NCBI RefSeq assembly: GCF_014960965.1
Contig: NZ_CP063169.1
Span: 467,581 to 531,580, forward strand
DNA from: Ruania alkalisoli
GTDB taxonomy: Bacteria > Actinomycetota > Actinomycetes > Actinomycetales > Beutenbergiaceae
Direction of reading: 5' to 3'
Length of the DNA: 64,000 bases
Shown here in pieces: positions 45,801 to 53,979 of this stretch; position 1 is the first letter of the stretch, and the number at the start of each line of letters is the position of its first letter. The position numbers and the translations under genes are program-made. Under the pieces are notes generated by a model. That model searched no databases and was not told the origin of the DNA. It worked only from the letters and a program-made list of their open reading frames with translations.

Positions 45801-46676
45801 CTGGTCTCTGACGCGATCAACTTGGCGATCGACCGAAACGGTTCCTACTATTACAGCAGGGGCGCGAATCTGTACCGGCTCGTCGAGTCAGATGTCGACC
45901 CGGTGGACGGCCCGCAGGTGAGCGTGACGCCAGCGGAGTTGAGCGAGTCCAGGGTCGCAGATGCCGGGGTGACGATTGTTGGGACCGGGTTTGGCCCAGA
46001 CTCGCCGGTGGACCTGTCAGTAGACGGTGAAGATCTGGGTTCGGCCGTCGCGGATGGTGATGGTGCGGTCGAGTTCACGTACGCGGCGGAGCTAACAGCG
46101 GGTGAGTATGTGGTGGCGTTGACAGCCGGAGTGGGCGGCGCACAGACGGTCCTCACCGTGACGGCCGATGCCGATCCCGATCCGGATCTTCAGATCCCGG
46201 CCGAGGCACCGGAAGAGGATGCACTGACGCCAAGTTCTGAGGGCGGGATCTCTGTTCCTCCGATCGTCGATCAGGGCGCGACCATCCCCGTACAGATCGG
46301 TTCTGAGCGCGCCGGGGAGCGCGTGGGTGTCTGGATCTTCTCCGACTCGGTCTATCTGGGCGCGCAGACTGTCGGTACTGACGGTTCGGTGGTGGTGACA
46401 CTGCCAGAGACCTTCGTCGGCGATCATCGGATCGCCGTCTTTGCCGAGGATGAGACTGTCATCGGTTGGGCCGAGATCGAGATCCTCGCCACCGGCGGCG
46501 GCGATCCCAGCAGTTCGGAGGCCGACGGCGGAGGTACTGAGGAGCCGCTGCCGGAGACTGGGCTCGATGCTGGTTGGCCGGTGCTGATGGCACTCACAGC
46601 GTGCGCCCTCGGTGGGGTGCTGCTGCTGTTGCGGCGCCGGGCTCTCGTCCATCGGACGAGCCGGACGCCGAACTAG
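42888..46676 (+). CDS. Giant LPXTG-anchored beta-propeller surface protein
   Basis: This 1262-residue protein has a Sec signal (to about residue 32), a greatly extended propeller region and one Ig-like domain (TPAELSESRVADAGVTIVGTGF, from about 1005). A second Pro/Glu-rich beta domain follows, then LPETG at about residue 1221 with a hydrophobic helix and a basic tail. Sortase would fix it to the wall. It is clearly related to the 35276-38176 protein, but the first propeller module occurs twice (about 47-286 and 291-535) and a later one twice (about 535-617 and 617-700). It lacks the Cys-bounded rung domain. GC looks lower than around it. It may hold polymer at the surface. Confidence 0.85.
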   Translation: MQRSMKFLAWLACALVGLVAIPVAAQPGHAAPEADNQTVWEEQDLGRPISGVATGSSGYTTDGSGREIAVVTAGGQPSVFSAVDVETGEQLMRAEIPANGAQVWQYVTMPDRSIYFGTTKIGGVFRFDPDSMELTQIDETPFGQPTIFAAAADDDGTIFFGTYPDSKVLSYNTVTGEWRDYGPVLAGEDYVRSMDVDGDYVYVGTGTSSRLARIEIVTGDVTEIPLPSEYANGTFVYGVSVREGLLFAVTRPANVMLVYSLDDEEWVDEIPNSVSHGVSPAFSSQESAGPLEGVDTASSGYTENASGDSMAIIADRGDPTVVRVVDVESGTQLISETIPRRGSQVWGYATAPDRRVYFGATGSGEVYRFDPDSLELETIAEMPFEQTHFFAAAADSDGRITFGTYPDGKVISYDPSNDQWRDYGTVVAGADYVRSLDVADGYVYAGTMGDARLMKLDLSSGDKVEIPLPVEYKDGTSVNAVSVRGEYVFVRSSPANVVLVYSLTEERWVDEVPNMIGYDISPIVTTVDTGEEREEVVLSSEGGEFVAYDLQSQDRRVISLSAPGAARGWGTYDLSLAGFPGSSIVTADGDGTFRAWSPQTGATETFEVRSGSGQVRTEVLLSLLGPEVVAYDLNTRERRVISMSVSGAARGWGLQEFSREDLPGESLVMARVNGTFLVWNPQTDVSETFRPDVARGEYFIRSMAAGPDGNAWVGGYIQGIGLADADTGDTRMFTASGQPESMTAHGDYMVYGTYGGGQLWSYDSTQSWAYGTNPGSGVTIGHEQDRPVTMTSAGDVVAVGSVPYYGELGGALSLYDPTTGDLEVFRNVVQDQSVLSLAYRDGLIYGGTGIWGGLGVEPTTDDGHLFIFDPETDEVIYSGVPVPGAGNVSALTFDDDGNLWGLTYGELFKFDPDSREVVHIETYMEGDSDNPYWTGRELFWNDGKLVGSTMLGWGSGERIFEIEPESLEMTVLVSDAINLAIDRNGSYYYSRGANLYRLVESDVDPVDGPQVSVTPAELSESRVADAGVTIVGTGFGPDSPVDLSVDGEDLGSAVADGDGAVEFTYAAELTAGEYVVALTAGVGGAQTVLTVTADADPDPDLQIPAEAPEEDALTPSSEGGISVPPIVDQGATIPVQIGSERAGERVGVWIFSDSVYLGAQTVGTDGSVVVTLPETFVGDHRIAVFAEDETVIGWAEIEILATGGGDPSSSEADGGGTEEPLPETGLDAGWPVLMALTACALGGVLLLLRRRALVHRTSRTPN

Positions 46677-46814
46677 TCGCTAGTGACCTGGCTGTCCTCG
46701 ACTGATGAGTCGGTGGGACAAAGGGACGTGCGAAGCAGGGGTCGGCGACGTCAGTAGATGCGACGCGGACCTGCACGCTGGTGCGACTGATGAGACGCGT
46801 GTTTGTTGCGCGGC

Positions 46815-46877
46815 GGCGTGAGGCCCGTCGTGTCGATGGAGATCTTCGCACTTCGTCGACATGACGGGCCTCACGCC
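46815..46877. terminator. Long hairpin after the surface-protein gene
   Basis: GGCGTGAGGCCCGTC-GTGTCGA and TCGACAT-GACGGGCCTCACGCC pair over about 22 bp with a small mismatch. It stands between the surface-protein stop and an ISAs1 remnant, so it may be a terminator or part of the old insertion sequence. Confidence 0.5.
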
Positions 46878-46889
46878 CGCCATGTCATC

Positions 46890-47469
46890 TTGCCCGACGA
46901 CTGCTTGGCACACCCACCACTGGTCGAGGTGATCGCGCACATGCCGGATTCGTGCGATCCTCGCGGGCCCCCCTTGTCCATTGTCTTGATGCTGGTTCAG
47001 GCCGACGTTGTCGCTGGAGCCAAGAGCATTGGCGATCGGCTAGTGGCCACCGACGTCGACCAAGAGGCTCTGGCTCACAGGGAGTGCGCACAGATGACCT
47101 GCTGCCCACGCTGACCCACGACACCGGTGTGGTCACTGTTCGACTGGTCGCCGACGCTACGACCAACGAGATCCCTGTCCCTATGTCCGGTTGTGCTGGA
47201 TCAGTTCGATCCGGCCAATCTCCCCATCGCCGCCGACGCTTGCAGTGTCAGCGCGCGACCGCCGGGGACATCACCAGCCACGGCTACCACTTCGCCCTGA
47301 CTGTCAGGGAAACGAGCCGCTCCTGAACAAGCAGCTCAAGGCGCTGCCATGCTCGAACTTGCCCGCCGCCGCCAGCATGGACGCAGCCAATTCCCTGCAC
47401 TGGGTCTGCGACGTCACTTTCGATGAGGACTTGGCCCAACTACCCACCAGGCACGGGCCCAGGTCGTAG
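46890..47469 (+). pseudogene. ISAs1-family transposase remnant
   Basis: Broken frames match successive pieces of ISAs1-type transposases. LVEVIAHMPDSCDPRG and VVAGAKSIGDRL correspond to the N-terminal domain. DTGVVTVRLVADATTNEIPV, VLDQFDPANLPIAADA and KQLKALP correspond to the catalytic core. HWVCDVTFDEDLAQLPTRHGP corresponds to the C-terminal RDVTFDED motif. The middle is deleted and there are at least two frameshifts, so it cannot be active. From 47470 to about 47690 I see neither gene nor motif. Confidence 0.7.
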
Positions 47470-47699
47470 CTGCTGTCCGAACACGACGGTGCAGCCTGCT
47501 GCGCCGCTCAGGCTGTGGAGAAATATCGCTGCCGGCCTTGAGGACATCACGCCAGAGAACGCAACCGACCCATCGACCTCGTCTTGAGCGCATGAAATCG
47601 ACTGTGAGTGTGGTGTTCGCAGCCTGGTGGTGATGGGCTGTGGGTGGTGGCTTGGAGTGTGACTCGCTAATCGACTGGCCGTGTGTGCCTTTCGCACGA

Positions 47700-47870
47700 C
47701 TTGTCCGCTCCGGGTCGCCGCCTCCGGCCCGGTCGGAGCGACTGGCCTGATCAGGAGCTTGACCGGCGGGCGTAGTAGCGCCCGTCGTGTCCCATCTACA
47801 GTCCTGCCGATTCTCCTACCGGACCGGAAAGCAACAACGTCCCGTCCCGTTCCGAAGTGGAGGAAACGTC
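47700..47870 (+). ncRNA. Candidate bridge RNA region of the IS110 element
   Basis: The region before the transposase start holds two stem-loops: CGCTCCG (47706-47712) with CGGAGCG (47734-47740), and CGGGCG-TAGTAG-CGCCCG (47767-47784). In the IS110 group the left non-coding end encodes an RNA with target- and donor-binding loops. Position and structure fit; the loops cannot be matched to a donor or target because the left junction is unknown. Confidence 0.45.
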
Positions 47871-48977
47871 ATGACTAGTCTGAGTGATCTCGTCGAGGTT
47901 GTCATCGGGGTCGACACCCATGTCGATACCCATACCGCGGCGATCATCGATGCTGGCACCGGTGGGGTGCTCGGCCAGGTACAGGTCGCGGCCACCCCGG
48001 CGGGGTATGCCGAGCTGGTCGAGTTCGTCGATACCCACCTACGCGGTGAGGATGAGGCTGATATCGAGACCGATCCGTGCGCCGCCACTGGTGGACGGGC
48101 GTGGGCGATCGAGGGCACCCGCTCCCACGGGGCGGGTCTGACCCGACATCTACAGGCTCGTGGTGAGCTGGTCATCGAGATCGACCGCCCGCAACGGGCC
48201 AAGCGCCGCCGTGGAGCCAAGTCCGACCCGATCGACGCAGTCCGCGCCGCACGGGAAGCGTTAACCCGCGAGCACCTAGCCACCCCACGCTCAGGCGGGA
48301 ACCGGCACGCCCTCGCGATCCTGCTGAGCACCCGAGACTCCCTCGTGACCGAAGCAGGCCGCGCCGCACGGCAAGTGTTCCACCTCATCATCACCGCCCC
48401 CGAACCCCTGCGAGCGAAGTTCGCCGGCAAGAAACTGCCCGCGATGATCACCACCGCCGCCCGGCTACGCACCCGGCCCGGTCAAGACATCGAGACCACC
48501 ACCACGATCACCATCCTGCGCGACCTGGCCCGCCGCGCCCAAGACCTGACCACACAAGCGGCCCAGTACAAGAAACAGATCCACCACATCGTGACCAGCA
48601 TGCGCGCCGACCTGCTCGATCAGCCCGGCATCGGCCCCATCGTGGCCGCACGAATCCTGTGCGCCTGGTCCCACCCCGGACGCATCCACTCCGAAGCCGC
48701 ATTCGCCATGCTCGCCGGCGTCGCCCCCATCCCAGCCACCAGCGGCAGAACCACCAACCGACACCGCCTCAACCGCCACGGCGACCGCCAACTCAACCGA
48801 GCACTCCACGTCATCGTCCTGACCCGACTACGCCACGACCCACACACCCGCGCCTACGCCCAACGCCGCACCACCCAAGGCCGCACCCACCGCGAAATCA
48901 CCCGCTGCCTCAAACGCTACATAGCCCGCGACATCTACCGACAACTCGAACACCACAACCCCACAAACACCCCTTGA
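47871..48977 (+). CDS. IS110-family transposase
   Basis: This 368-residue transposase has an N-terminal RuvC-like DEDD domain (VVIGVDTHVDTHTAAIID with the first Asp, a Glu near IETDPC, and KSDPIDAVRAA with two Asp) and a C-terminal helix-hairpin-helix/Tnp20 domain. The latter includes LLDQPGIGPIVAARIL, the region with the conserved Ser (ATSGRTTNRHRLNRHGDRQLNRALHVI) and YAQRRTTQGRTHREITRCLKRYIARDIYRQL. All key positions look intact. The ATG has GGAGGAAACG upstream. It recombines DNA guided by an element-encoded RNA in studied relatives. Confidence 0.93.
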   Translation: MTSLSDLVEVVIGVDTHVDTHTAAIIDAGTGGVLGQVQVAATPAGYAELVEFVDTHLRGEDEADIETDPCAATGGRAWAIEGTRSHGAGLTRHLQARGELVIEIDRPQRAKRRRGAKSDPIDAVRAAREALTREHLATPRSGGNRHALAILLSTRDSLVTEAGRAARQVFHLIITAPEPLRAKFAGKKLPAMITTAARLRTRPGQDIETTTTITILRDLARRAQDLTTQAAQYKKQIHHIVTSMRADLLDQPGIGPIVAARILCAWSHPGRIHSEAAFAMLAGVAPIPATSGRTTNRHRLNRHGDRQLNRALHVIVLTRLRHDPHTRAYAQRRTTQGRTHREITRCLKRYIARDIYRQLEHHNPTNTP

Positions 48978-49127
48978 CAGAACATAGGAGCGTCGTTGCC
49001 GCCTACCTCAATAATCACCGCAGGTCACAGGACCGCGCCCTCGAGAGCGCCCTCGTGAGCCAACTCAGGCCGTGATCTCCGCGGACCAGTACTGAATGTC
49101 GCTCTCGACTGTGGGCGCGCAACCCGA

Positions 49128-49142
49128 GAGCGACGGTCGCTC
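49128..49142 (-). terminator. Short hairpin after the sulfatase gene
   Basis: GAGCGAC and GTCGCTC are complementary around a one-base centre (in practice a 6-bp stem and a 3-base loop), 12 bases past the sulfatase stop on the minus strand. Confidence 0.45.
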
Positions 49143-49153
49143 AGCGGAAGTGC

Positions 49154-50695
49154 TCAAGGGGCGGTCTCCGAAAGAGGCAGCGGTGCGATCGGGCGCCCGT
49201 AGTCATCGATGTCGGCAGGGAATCGTGCAGCCGGAGTGGCATTCCACGCGTTGATGGCGGTGCCCGTCAGCCGGTCGAGCAGCAGTTGGGCATGGCGTCG
49301 CACCAGGTGGTCGTTCGCAGGATCGCCGGCCAGGTTGACCAACTCGCCAGGGTCCTCCTGGAGGTCGTAGAGCTCCGGAGCGCGACCGCCGTCGTGAAAG
49401 ATGTACTTGTACCGCTGCGTGCGCACGCATTTGCTGCGGTGTCGACGGTCGTTGGTGGTGAACTCGCACAGCGCCGACGAGCGTGGTTCAGGATCGTCGA
49501 GGCGTTCGTGGCAGTAGCCGCGCAGGCTCTGGCCCGGAAGCTCCGGAGGTGGCGCGATCCCGGCCAGGTCCAGCACCGTGGACGCCACATCGACGTGCTC
49601 GACGAGGTCGCCGACCTCGCGACCAGGTGTGCCGTGGGCACCAGAGAGCGAGGTGACCGTCAGCGGTACGCGGATGACGGACTCGATGAAGTTCGCTTTG
49701 CCGAGGGTTCCGTAGTCGCCCAGCATCTCACCGTGGTCGGTGGTCATGATGATGACAGTGTCGCGGCCGTCGTTGCGTTGCTCGGCCGCTGCGACGATGG
49801 TGGCCACCATGTCATCGATCAGAGTCATCATCCCCCAGTAGTAGGCAACGATCCGGCGAATGTTCTCGTCGCGCTCGGGTCCATCGAACTGCGGACGACG
49901 GTCTCCCACCAAGGCCGACCCGCTGACAGCATCGAACAGATCAGGCACCGGCATGGATCTGGGGTCGTACATACTCGCGTAGGGCTCGGGTGGGTCGAAC
50001 GGCGTGTGTGGACCGCAGAAGCCCACGGCGGCGAAGAACGGCCCGTCGCGCTCTCTGCTGACGTAGTCGGCCGCGTTGGCCCCGATCCAGGAGTCGATGT
50101 ACTCCTCGGCCGGGATCGGGACCGGGACGGCCGTGTCGAAGTCCGTGTACTCGGACGTGCGACGCGATTCGTAGATGCGCTCGTAGGCGCCCGGGTTGCG
50201 CTCCTCGAGCCAGTTCTCATAGACCGGGCCGAGCTGCGCCGGACCCAGTGGAGACCCCGAGGAGACCGTCCAGCGCGCTCCCTTGCCCTGCGTGAGTCGT
50301 AGCTCGTCGAATCCGCGGGGTGGGAGCAGATGGATCTTCCCGAAGGCCGCCGTGTGATAGCCATGCTGCTGGAGCCGCTCAGCGAGTGTCGTCTCGTCGG
50401 GTGGCAGACCAGGCGTGGCCTCGATGTCGCTGCGCATGTACTCCACGCCGTGCTGATGCACGTACCGCCCAGTGTTCAAGCAGGCCCGGCTCGGCATGCA
50501 CACCGGGTTCTGGATATAGGTATGGGTGAACAGCGTCCCGCGCGCGGCGAGCGCGTCGATGGCGGGCGTGCGCACATGCTCGTTGCCGGTCACGCCGAGA
50601 GTGTCGTAGCGCTGCTGGTCCGTGGTGATCAGAATCATGTTGGGTGCGTTCTCGGCGGAACGGCTGGAGTTCTGAGGTTGCTGGTCCGCTGGCAT
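49154..50695 (-). CDS. Cytoplasmic sulfatase of the ABC importer operon
   Basis: This 513-residue sulfatase has MILITTDQQRYDTLG with metal Asp residues, PVCMPSRACLNTGR with C-x-P-S-R (formylglycine Cys near residue 66), FGKIHLLPPRG, GFCGPHTPFDPPEPY and MTTDHGEMLGDYGTLGKAN. It lacks a signal peptide and follows the permease gene by 35 bases, so it should act on sulfated oligosaccharides after import. I chose the ATG at 50695, where GGAAGGG stands seven bases upstream, over a GTG at 50722. The layout is like glycosaminoglycan-active sulfatases, but the sulfate position it attacks is not visible. Confidence 0.92.
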   Translation of the reverse strand: MPADQQPQNSSRSAENAPNMILITTDQQRYDTLGVTGNEHVRTPAIDALAARGTLFTHTYIQNPVCMPSRACLNTGRYVHQHGVEYMRSDIEATPGLPPDETTLAERLQQHGYHTAAFGKIHLLPPRGFDELRLTQGKGARWTVSSGSPLGPAQLGPVYENWLEERNPGAYERIYESRRTSEYTDFDTAVPVPIPAEEYIDSWIGANAADYVSRERDGPFFAAVGFCGPHTPFDPPEPYASMYDPRSMPVPDLFDAVSGSALVGDRRPQFDGPERDENIRRIVAYYWGMMTLIDDMVATIVAAAEQRNDGRDTVIIMTTDHGEMLGDYGTLGKANFIESVIRVPLTVTSLSGAHGTPGREVGDLVEHVDVASTVLDLAGIAPPPELPGQSLRGYCHERLDDPEPRSSALCEFTTNDRRHRSKCVRTQRYKYIFHDGGRAPELYDLQEDPGELVNLAGDPANDHLVRRHAQLLLDRLTGTAINAWNATPAARFPADIDDYGRPIAPLPLSETAP

Positions 50696-50730
50696 CGGTA
50701 GCCCTTCCGTCGCTGAGCTCACAGTGGCGC

Positions 50731-51612
50731 CTACTTGAGGCCCGACATCATGACCCCGCGCACGAAGTAGCGCTGCAGCAATATGAACACGAGGAACGTG
50801 GGAATGAAGCTAATCACCGCTGCCGCCATGACCGTCGCCAGCGGCGATTGCTCCTCTTGCAGCGTGTTGAGTCCCACGGTGAGCACGTAGTTCTCGGACG
50901 ACTGCTGAGAGATCATTGGCCAGAGGAAGTCGTTCCAGTGCCAGAGGAAGACGAATGTCGCCAGGGTGGCCATGATCGGTTTCGTCTGGGGAAGGATGAT
51001 GGAGGCGTAGATCCGGAACTCGCCGGCGCCGTCGATCTTGGCGGCATCGAGGATTTCGTCCGGAATCCCGTGGATGAACTGCCGCATCAGGAACATCGCC
51101 TGAGCGTTGGCGAGGGTCGGTATGAGCATTCCCCACATGGTGTCGAGGCCACCAAGATCCCCGACGAGGATGTATTGCGGGATTATCGTCAGGTGGTAAG
51201 GGATCATCAACATCGCGATGAAGACCCAGAAAATCAGTTCGCGCCCGGCAAATTTCTTCTTGGCGAACGCGTAACCCGCCATCGAGGCGAATAGCAGGAC
51301 GAGTACGGTCGACACCACAGAATAGATGGTGGAGTTGAATGCCCAGCGTGGGATGTCGCGACTGCCCAATGCCTCATAGAAGGCATCGAGGGAGAATGCG
51401 TCCGGGAATAGCGATTCCGGCATCACGATGGCTTGGCCGGGCTGGAGGGAGATGATCACCATTGAGTAGAACGGGAATGCTGTGATCAATGCGGTGACGA
51501 TGAGCACCACATGCCGAGGGGCGAGTGTTCGTGCCTGGCGGACGAAGCGGGAACGCCGATGTTGCGAAGTGTGCGATCTGGTGGGCGTCCCACTGGTCAT
51601 GGTCTCGGTCAT
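50731..51612 (-). CDS. ABC sugar transporter permease (MalG type, CUT1)
   Basis: This 293-residue permease has six predicted membrane helices, beginning with HVVLIVTALITAFPFYSMVIISL, and the EAA loop EILDAAKIDGAGEFRIYASIILP that contacts the ATPase. It ends in the typical FVRGVMMSGLK. Its ATG shares a base with the stop of the companion permease (TGATG). No ATPase gene is present in the operon. Actinobacterial CUT1 importers usually borrow a shared MsiK-type ATPase encoded elsewhere, and that is the likely case here. Confidence 0.94.
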   Translation of the reverse strand: MTETMTSGTPTRSHTSQHRRSRFVRQARTLAPRHVVLIVTALITAFPFYSMVIISLQPGQAIVMPESLFPDAFSLDAFYEALGSRDIPRWAFNSTIYSVVSTVLVLLFASMAGYAFAKKKFAGRELIFWVFIAMLMIPYHLTIIPQYILVGDLGGLDTMWGMLIPTLANAQAMFLMRQFIHGIPDEILDAAKIDGAGEFRIYASIILPQTKPIMATLATFVFLWHWNDFLWPMISQQSSENYVLTVGLNTLQEEQSPLATVMAAAVISFIPTFLVFILLQRYFVRGVMMSGLK

Positions 51613-52547
51613 CAGTCGTTCTTTCCCACGAGTTTGCGCTGGATCAGCGAGAGGACGAGTGTGATCAGGAGGAGGACGACGCCAGCGGCGCTGGCATAGC
51701 CGAAGTCGAAGTAGCCAAAGCCCTGATCAAAGATCATAAACGTGAGGGTGTAGCTGCCACGCGCGGGACCACCGCCGGTCATGACGAAGATCGTGTCGAA
51801 GGTCTGTAGTGACTTGATTGTCTCGATCACCAGGACGAAGAATATTGCGGGCTTCAGATTGGGGAGCGTGATCTGTGTGAAACGCTGCCAGGAGTTCGCG
51901 CCGTCGATCTGGGCGGCCTCGTAGTACTCCTGCGGGATCGCCAGCATCCCGGCCAGCAGGATCAGCATGTTGTACCCGAAGCTACTCCAGACGCTCAAGA
52001 TGGCGAGCGTCGGCAGCACCCAGAATCTCTCCGTAAGCCATCCGACAGGTTCGACGCCGACAACGTCCAGCAGCGCGTTCACCGGGCCCGCCCCGGAGAA
52101 GATCCACATGAAAACCAGTGCGATCAGCACGCTGGACGTGACCGTGGGAAGGAAGAAGATCGAGCGGTAGACAGCCATCCCCCGCATCACGCGATTGCAG
52201 AGTTGGGCCATCGCGAGCGAGACGATCATCGCGAGCGGCATCTGAATCGCGGCGAAGGTGAACGTCACTCGCAGGGAGTCCCAGAAGATCGGATCCTGGA
52301 AGAGACGGACATAGTGATCGACGCCGACGAACGAGAAGGTGCGACGCAGCGTGTAGTCGCCGAAGCTCAGCACGATGCCGTAGACGGCGGGCCAGACGCG
52401 GAACAGCCCGAACAACACCACCATCGGACCGATGAAGATGTAGGCCGCGATGGCTTCCGACGATCGCCACCAGGGCTTGCGACGGTTTGGTTCGCGTGGG
52501 GGAGGGGCCGTCGATCGTTCCTGATCCGAACGGGTGAGCGTTGTCAT
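51612..52547 (-). CDS. ABC sugar transporter permease (MalF type, CUT1)
   Basis: This 311-residue permease has a basic N-terminus, then EAIAAYIFIGPMVVLFGLF as the first membrane helix. The MalF-type extracellular region is short, and the EAA loop is EYYEAAQIDGANSWQRFTQITLP. Together with the next gene it forms the channel for the ligand of the upstream lipoprotein. The ribosome binding site is GTGAGG. A hairpin stands between this gene and the binding-protein gene, probably setting a lower output for the permeases. Confidence 0.94.
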   Translation of the reverse strand: MTTLTRSDQERSTAPPPREPNRRKPWWRSSEAIAAYIFIGPMVVLFGLFRVWPAVYGIVLSFGDYTLRRTFSFVGVDHYVRLFQDPIFWDSLRVTFTFAAIQMPLAMIVSLAMAQLCNRVMRGMAVYRSIFFLPTVTSSVLIALVFMWIFSGAGPVNALLDVVGVEPVGWLTERFWVLPTLAILSVWSSFGYNMLILLAGMLAIPQEYYEAAQIDGANSWQRFTQITLPNLKPAIFFVLVIETIKSLQTFDTIFVMTGGGPARGSYTLTFMIFDQGFGYFDFGYASAAGVVLLLITLVLSLIQRKLVGKND

Positions 52548-52572
52548 GAGCGCCTCACGGAGTCTGCGCCCC

Positions 52573-52602
52573 GGGACCGGACCGGTGCTCCGATCCGGTC
52601 CC
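52573..52602 (-). terminator. Attenuating hairpin between binding-protein and permease genes
   Basis: GGGACCGGA pairs perfectly with TCCGGTCCC around a 12-base loop in the 76-bp gap. Such hairpins commonly stabilise or partly terminate the message so that more receptor than permease is made. Confidence 0.6.
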
Positions 52603-52623
52603 CAGAGACGACTAGGAGTCTGG

Positions 52624-53877
52624 TCAGAGGATGCGGTTCACTTCTTCGGCTGCCGCGTCAAGCGCTTCTTGGGGGTCAGTACCCTCCAAGAGCACGCTCT
52701 GGATATGCGGCATGACGATGTCGATGATCTCCCGAGCCGCAGGATGCTGGACAGCGGCGCGCATGTCCGGAACGTACTCGGCGCCGACCGCTAGGGCCGG
52801 GTTATCGGTGTAGAGCTGGGCGGTGTCCATGCGTGGGGAGTAGAAGCGGTTGCTTGCGGGCAGGAACTCGTCGAGGAACTCCACGTCTGTCAGGTAGCGC
52901 ACCCAGGCCTGGCTGGCCTCCGGTGCGTCGGTGGTGTTGAAGATCGACCAGCCACCCACGGTGCCCCCGATCACAGACTCGACATCCTGCATGGGTGGTG
53001 CGGTCTCAATGGCATCCTCGCCGAGGATGTCCTGAACGCTGCTCACGCTCCCGCCGCCGTTGTACGCGACGTTGCCCTGTCCGCCCTCGGACTGCTCGAA
53101 TGGCGGAATCGTGGCGAGCTCCTCGTTCGGGATCCACCCGTTGTCGGCCATCTCCTTGATGAACTCCAGAGCTCTGAGGCCTTCGGGACTGTTGAAGGTC
53201 GCCTCGGTCATGTCCTCGTTGAGAACTTCGCCACCGGCCTGCCACAAGTACTGGTAGAAGCTGGCATTCAGGTTCACCGTGCCGTAGTAGTTGGTGACGT
53301 AGTACCCGGCGTCCTGTACGGCGGGTGCGATCTCGCGCAGTTCGTCCCAGGTTGTCGGGCATTCGACGCCGACTTCGTCCATGATGGCAACGTTGCAGAA
53401 GTTCGTGGAGACGCTGACCAGTTGTGGCGCACCGTAGAGAGTCCCGTCGTAGCTCATCGCGTTCAATGCCGAGTCGTGGAACTGGTCCCAGTCGTCGCGC
53501 GTATCGTCGAGGGGCAACAACAGGTCCTCGACCGCGTACTTGGGGATGAAATCCGGATTGAAGTAGACGACGTCCGGCTCGGTGCCGCCGGAGAGGGAGG
53601 TCACAAGCGACTCCTCCCGTCCGCTGTAGGCCTGCATCTGCAGGTCGATCTCAACGTCTGGGTACTCCTCGTTGAACGCTTCGATGTGGGGCTCCCACCA
53701 GCTGGCCTCGTTGACCCCGCCGAATGGGTACGGCCAGAAGGTGACGGTGCCTGAGACCTCTTCCGGGTCGGTGGCGCCTCCGCCTGCTGGTTCGTCGCTT
53801 CCGCCGCCGCATGCGGCGACCAGTAGCAGTGCGCTTGTCGCAAGGGTGCCGGTGGCAACCGTGGCTGTGTGCCTCAT
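52624..53877 (-). CDS. Sugar-binding lipoprotein of the CUT1 importer
   Basis: This 417-residue family 1 solute-binding protein has a signal with lipobox VAAC (lipidated Cys near residue 23), a Gly/Ser linker, then VTFWPYPFGGVNEASWWEPHIEAFNEEYPDVEID and TEPDVVYFNPDFIPKY, the usual two-lobe sugar receptor. I chose the ATG at 53877, with GGAGGGACC before it. An in-frame ATG at 53928 would overlap operator D. The ligand is predicted to be an oligosaccharide from the extracellular glycan, because the same operon encodes a sulfatase and the same operator controls nagBA. Confidence 0.93.
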   Translation of the reverse strand: MRHTATVATGTLATSALLLVAACGGGSDEPAGGGATDPEEVSGTVTFWPYPFGGVNEASWWEPHIEAFNEEYPDVEIDLQMQAYSGREESLVTSLSGGTEPDVVYFNPDFIPKYAVEDLLLPLDDTRDDWDQFHDSALNAMSYDGTLYGAPQLVSVSTNFCNVAIMDEVGVECPTTWDELREIAPAVQDAGYYVTNYYGTVNLNASFYQYLWQAGGEVLNEDMTEATFNSPEGLRALEFIKEMADNGWIPNEELATIPPFEQSEGGQGNVAYNGGGSVSSVQDILGEDAIETAPPMQDVESVIGGTVGGWSIFNTTDAPEASQAWVRYLTDVEFLDEFLPASNRFYSPRMDTAQLYTDNPALAVGAEYVPDMRAAVQHPAAREIIDIVMPHIQSVLLEGTDPQEALDAAAEEVNRIL

Positions 53878-53913
53878 GGTCCCTCCATTGGGTTCGATCG
53901 TGCTAGTCGGAAC

Positions 53914-53927
53914 TGCAATCGGTTGCA
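53914..53927. promoter_or_regulatory. Regulon operator D (ABC importer-sulfatase operon)
   Basis: TGCAATCGGTTGCA (TGCAACCGATTGCA on the gene's strand complement) lies 36 bp before the binding-protein start, where a repressor would cover the promoter. Confidence 0.9.
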
Positions 53928-53979
53928 AGCAACGTAACGAGTGACGACGAGACGTGTCAAGACGCCCGAGGGACGTATC

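Larger units (their letters stand above)
47690..48996 (+). mobile_element. IS110-family insertion sequence, copy 1 (left end approximate)
   Basis: The element has one transposase gene preceded by a structured non-coding stretch. The right end is set at 48996 because the sequence is identical to the partial copy at 63838-64000 up to exactly that base and differs beyond. The left end cannot be fixed, since the other copy is cut by the window edge. No terminal inverted repeats are expected in this family. Confidence 0.75.

Noticed and set aside
47191-47469. A 92-codon gene of its own in the IS remnant
   Set aside because: Its end matches the C-terminus of ISAs1 transposases and its beginning is out of frame, so it is part of a pseudogene.
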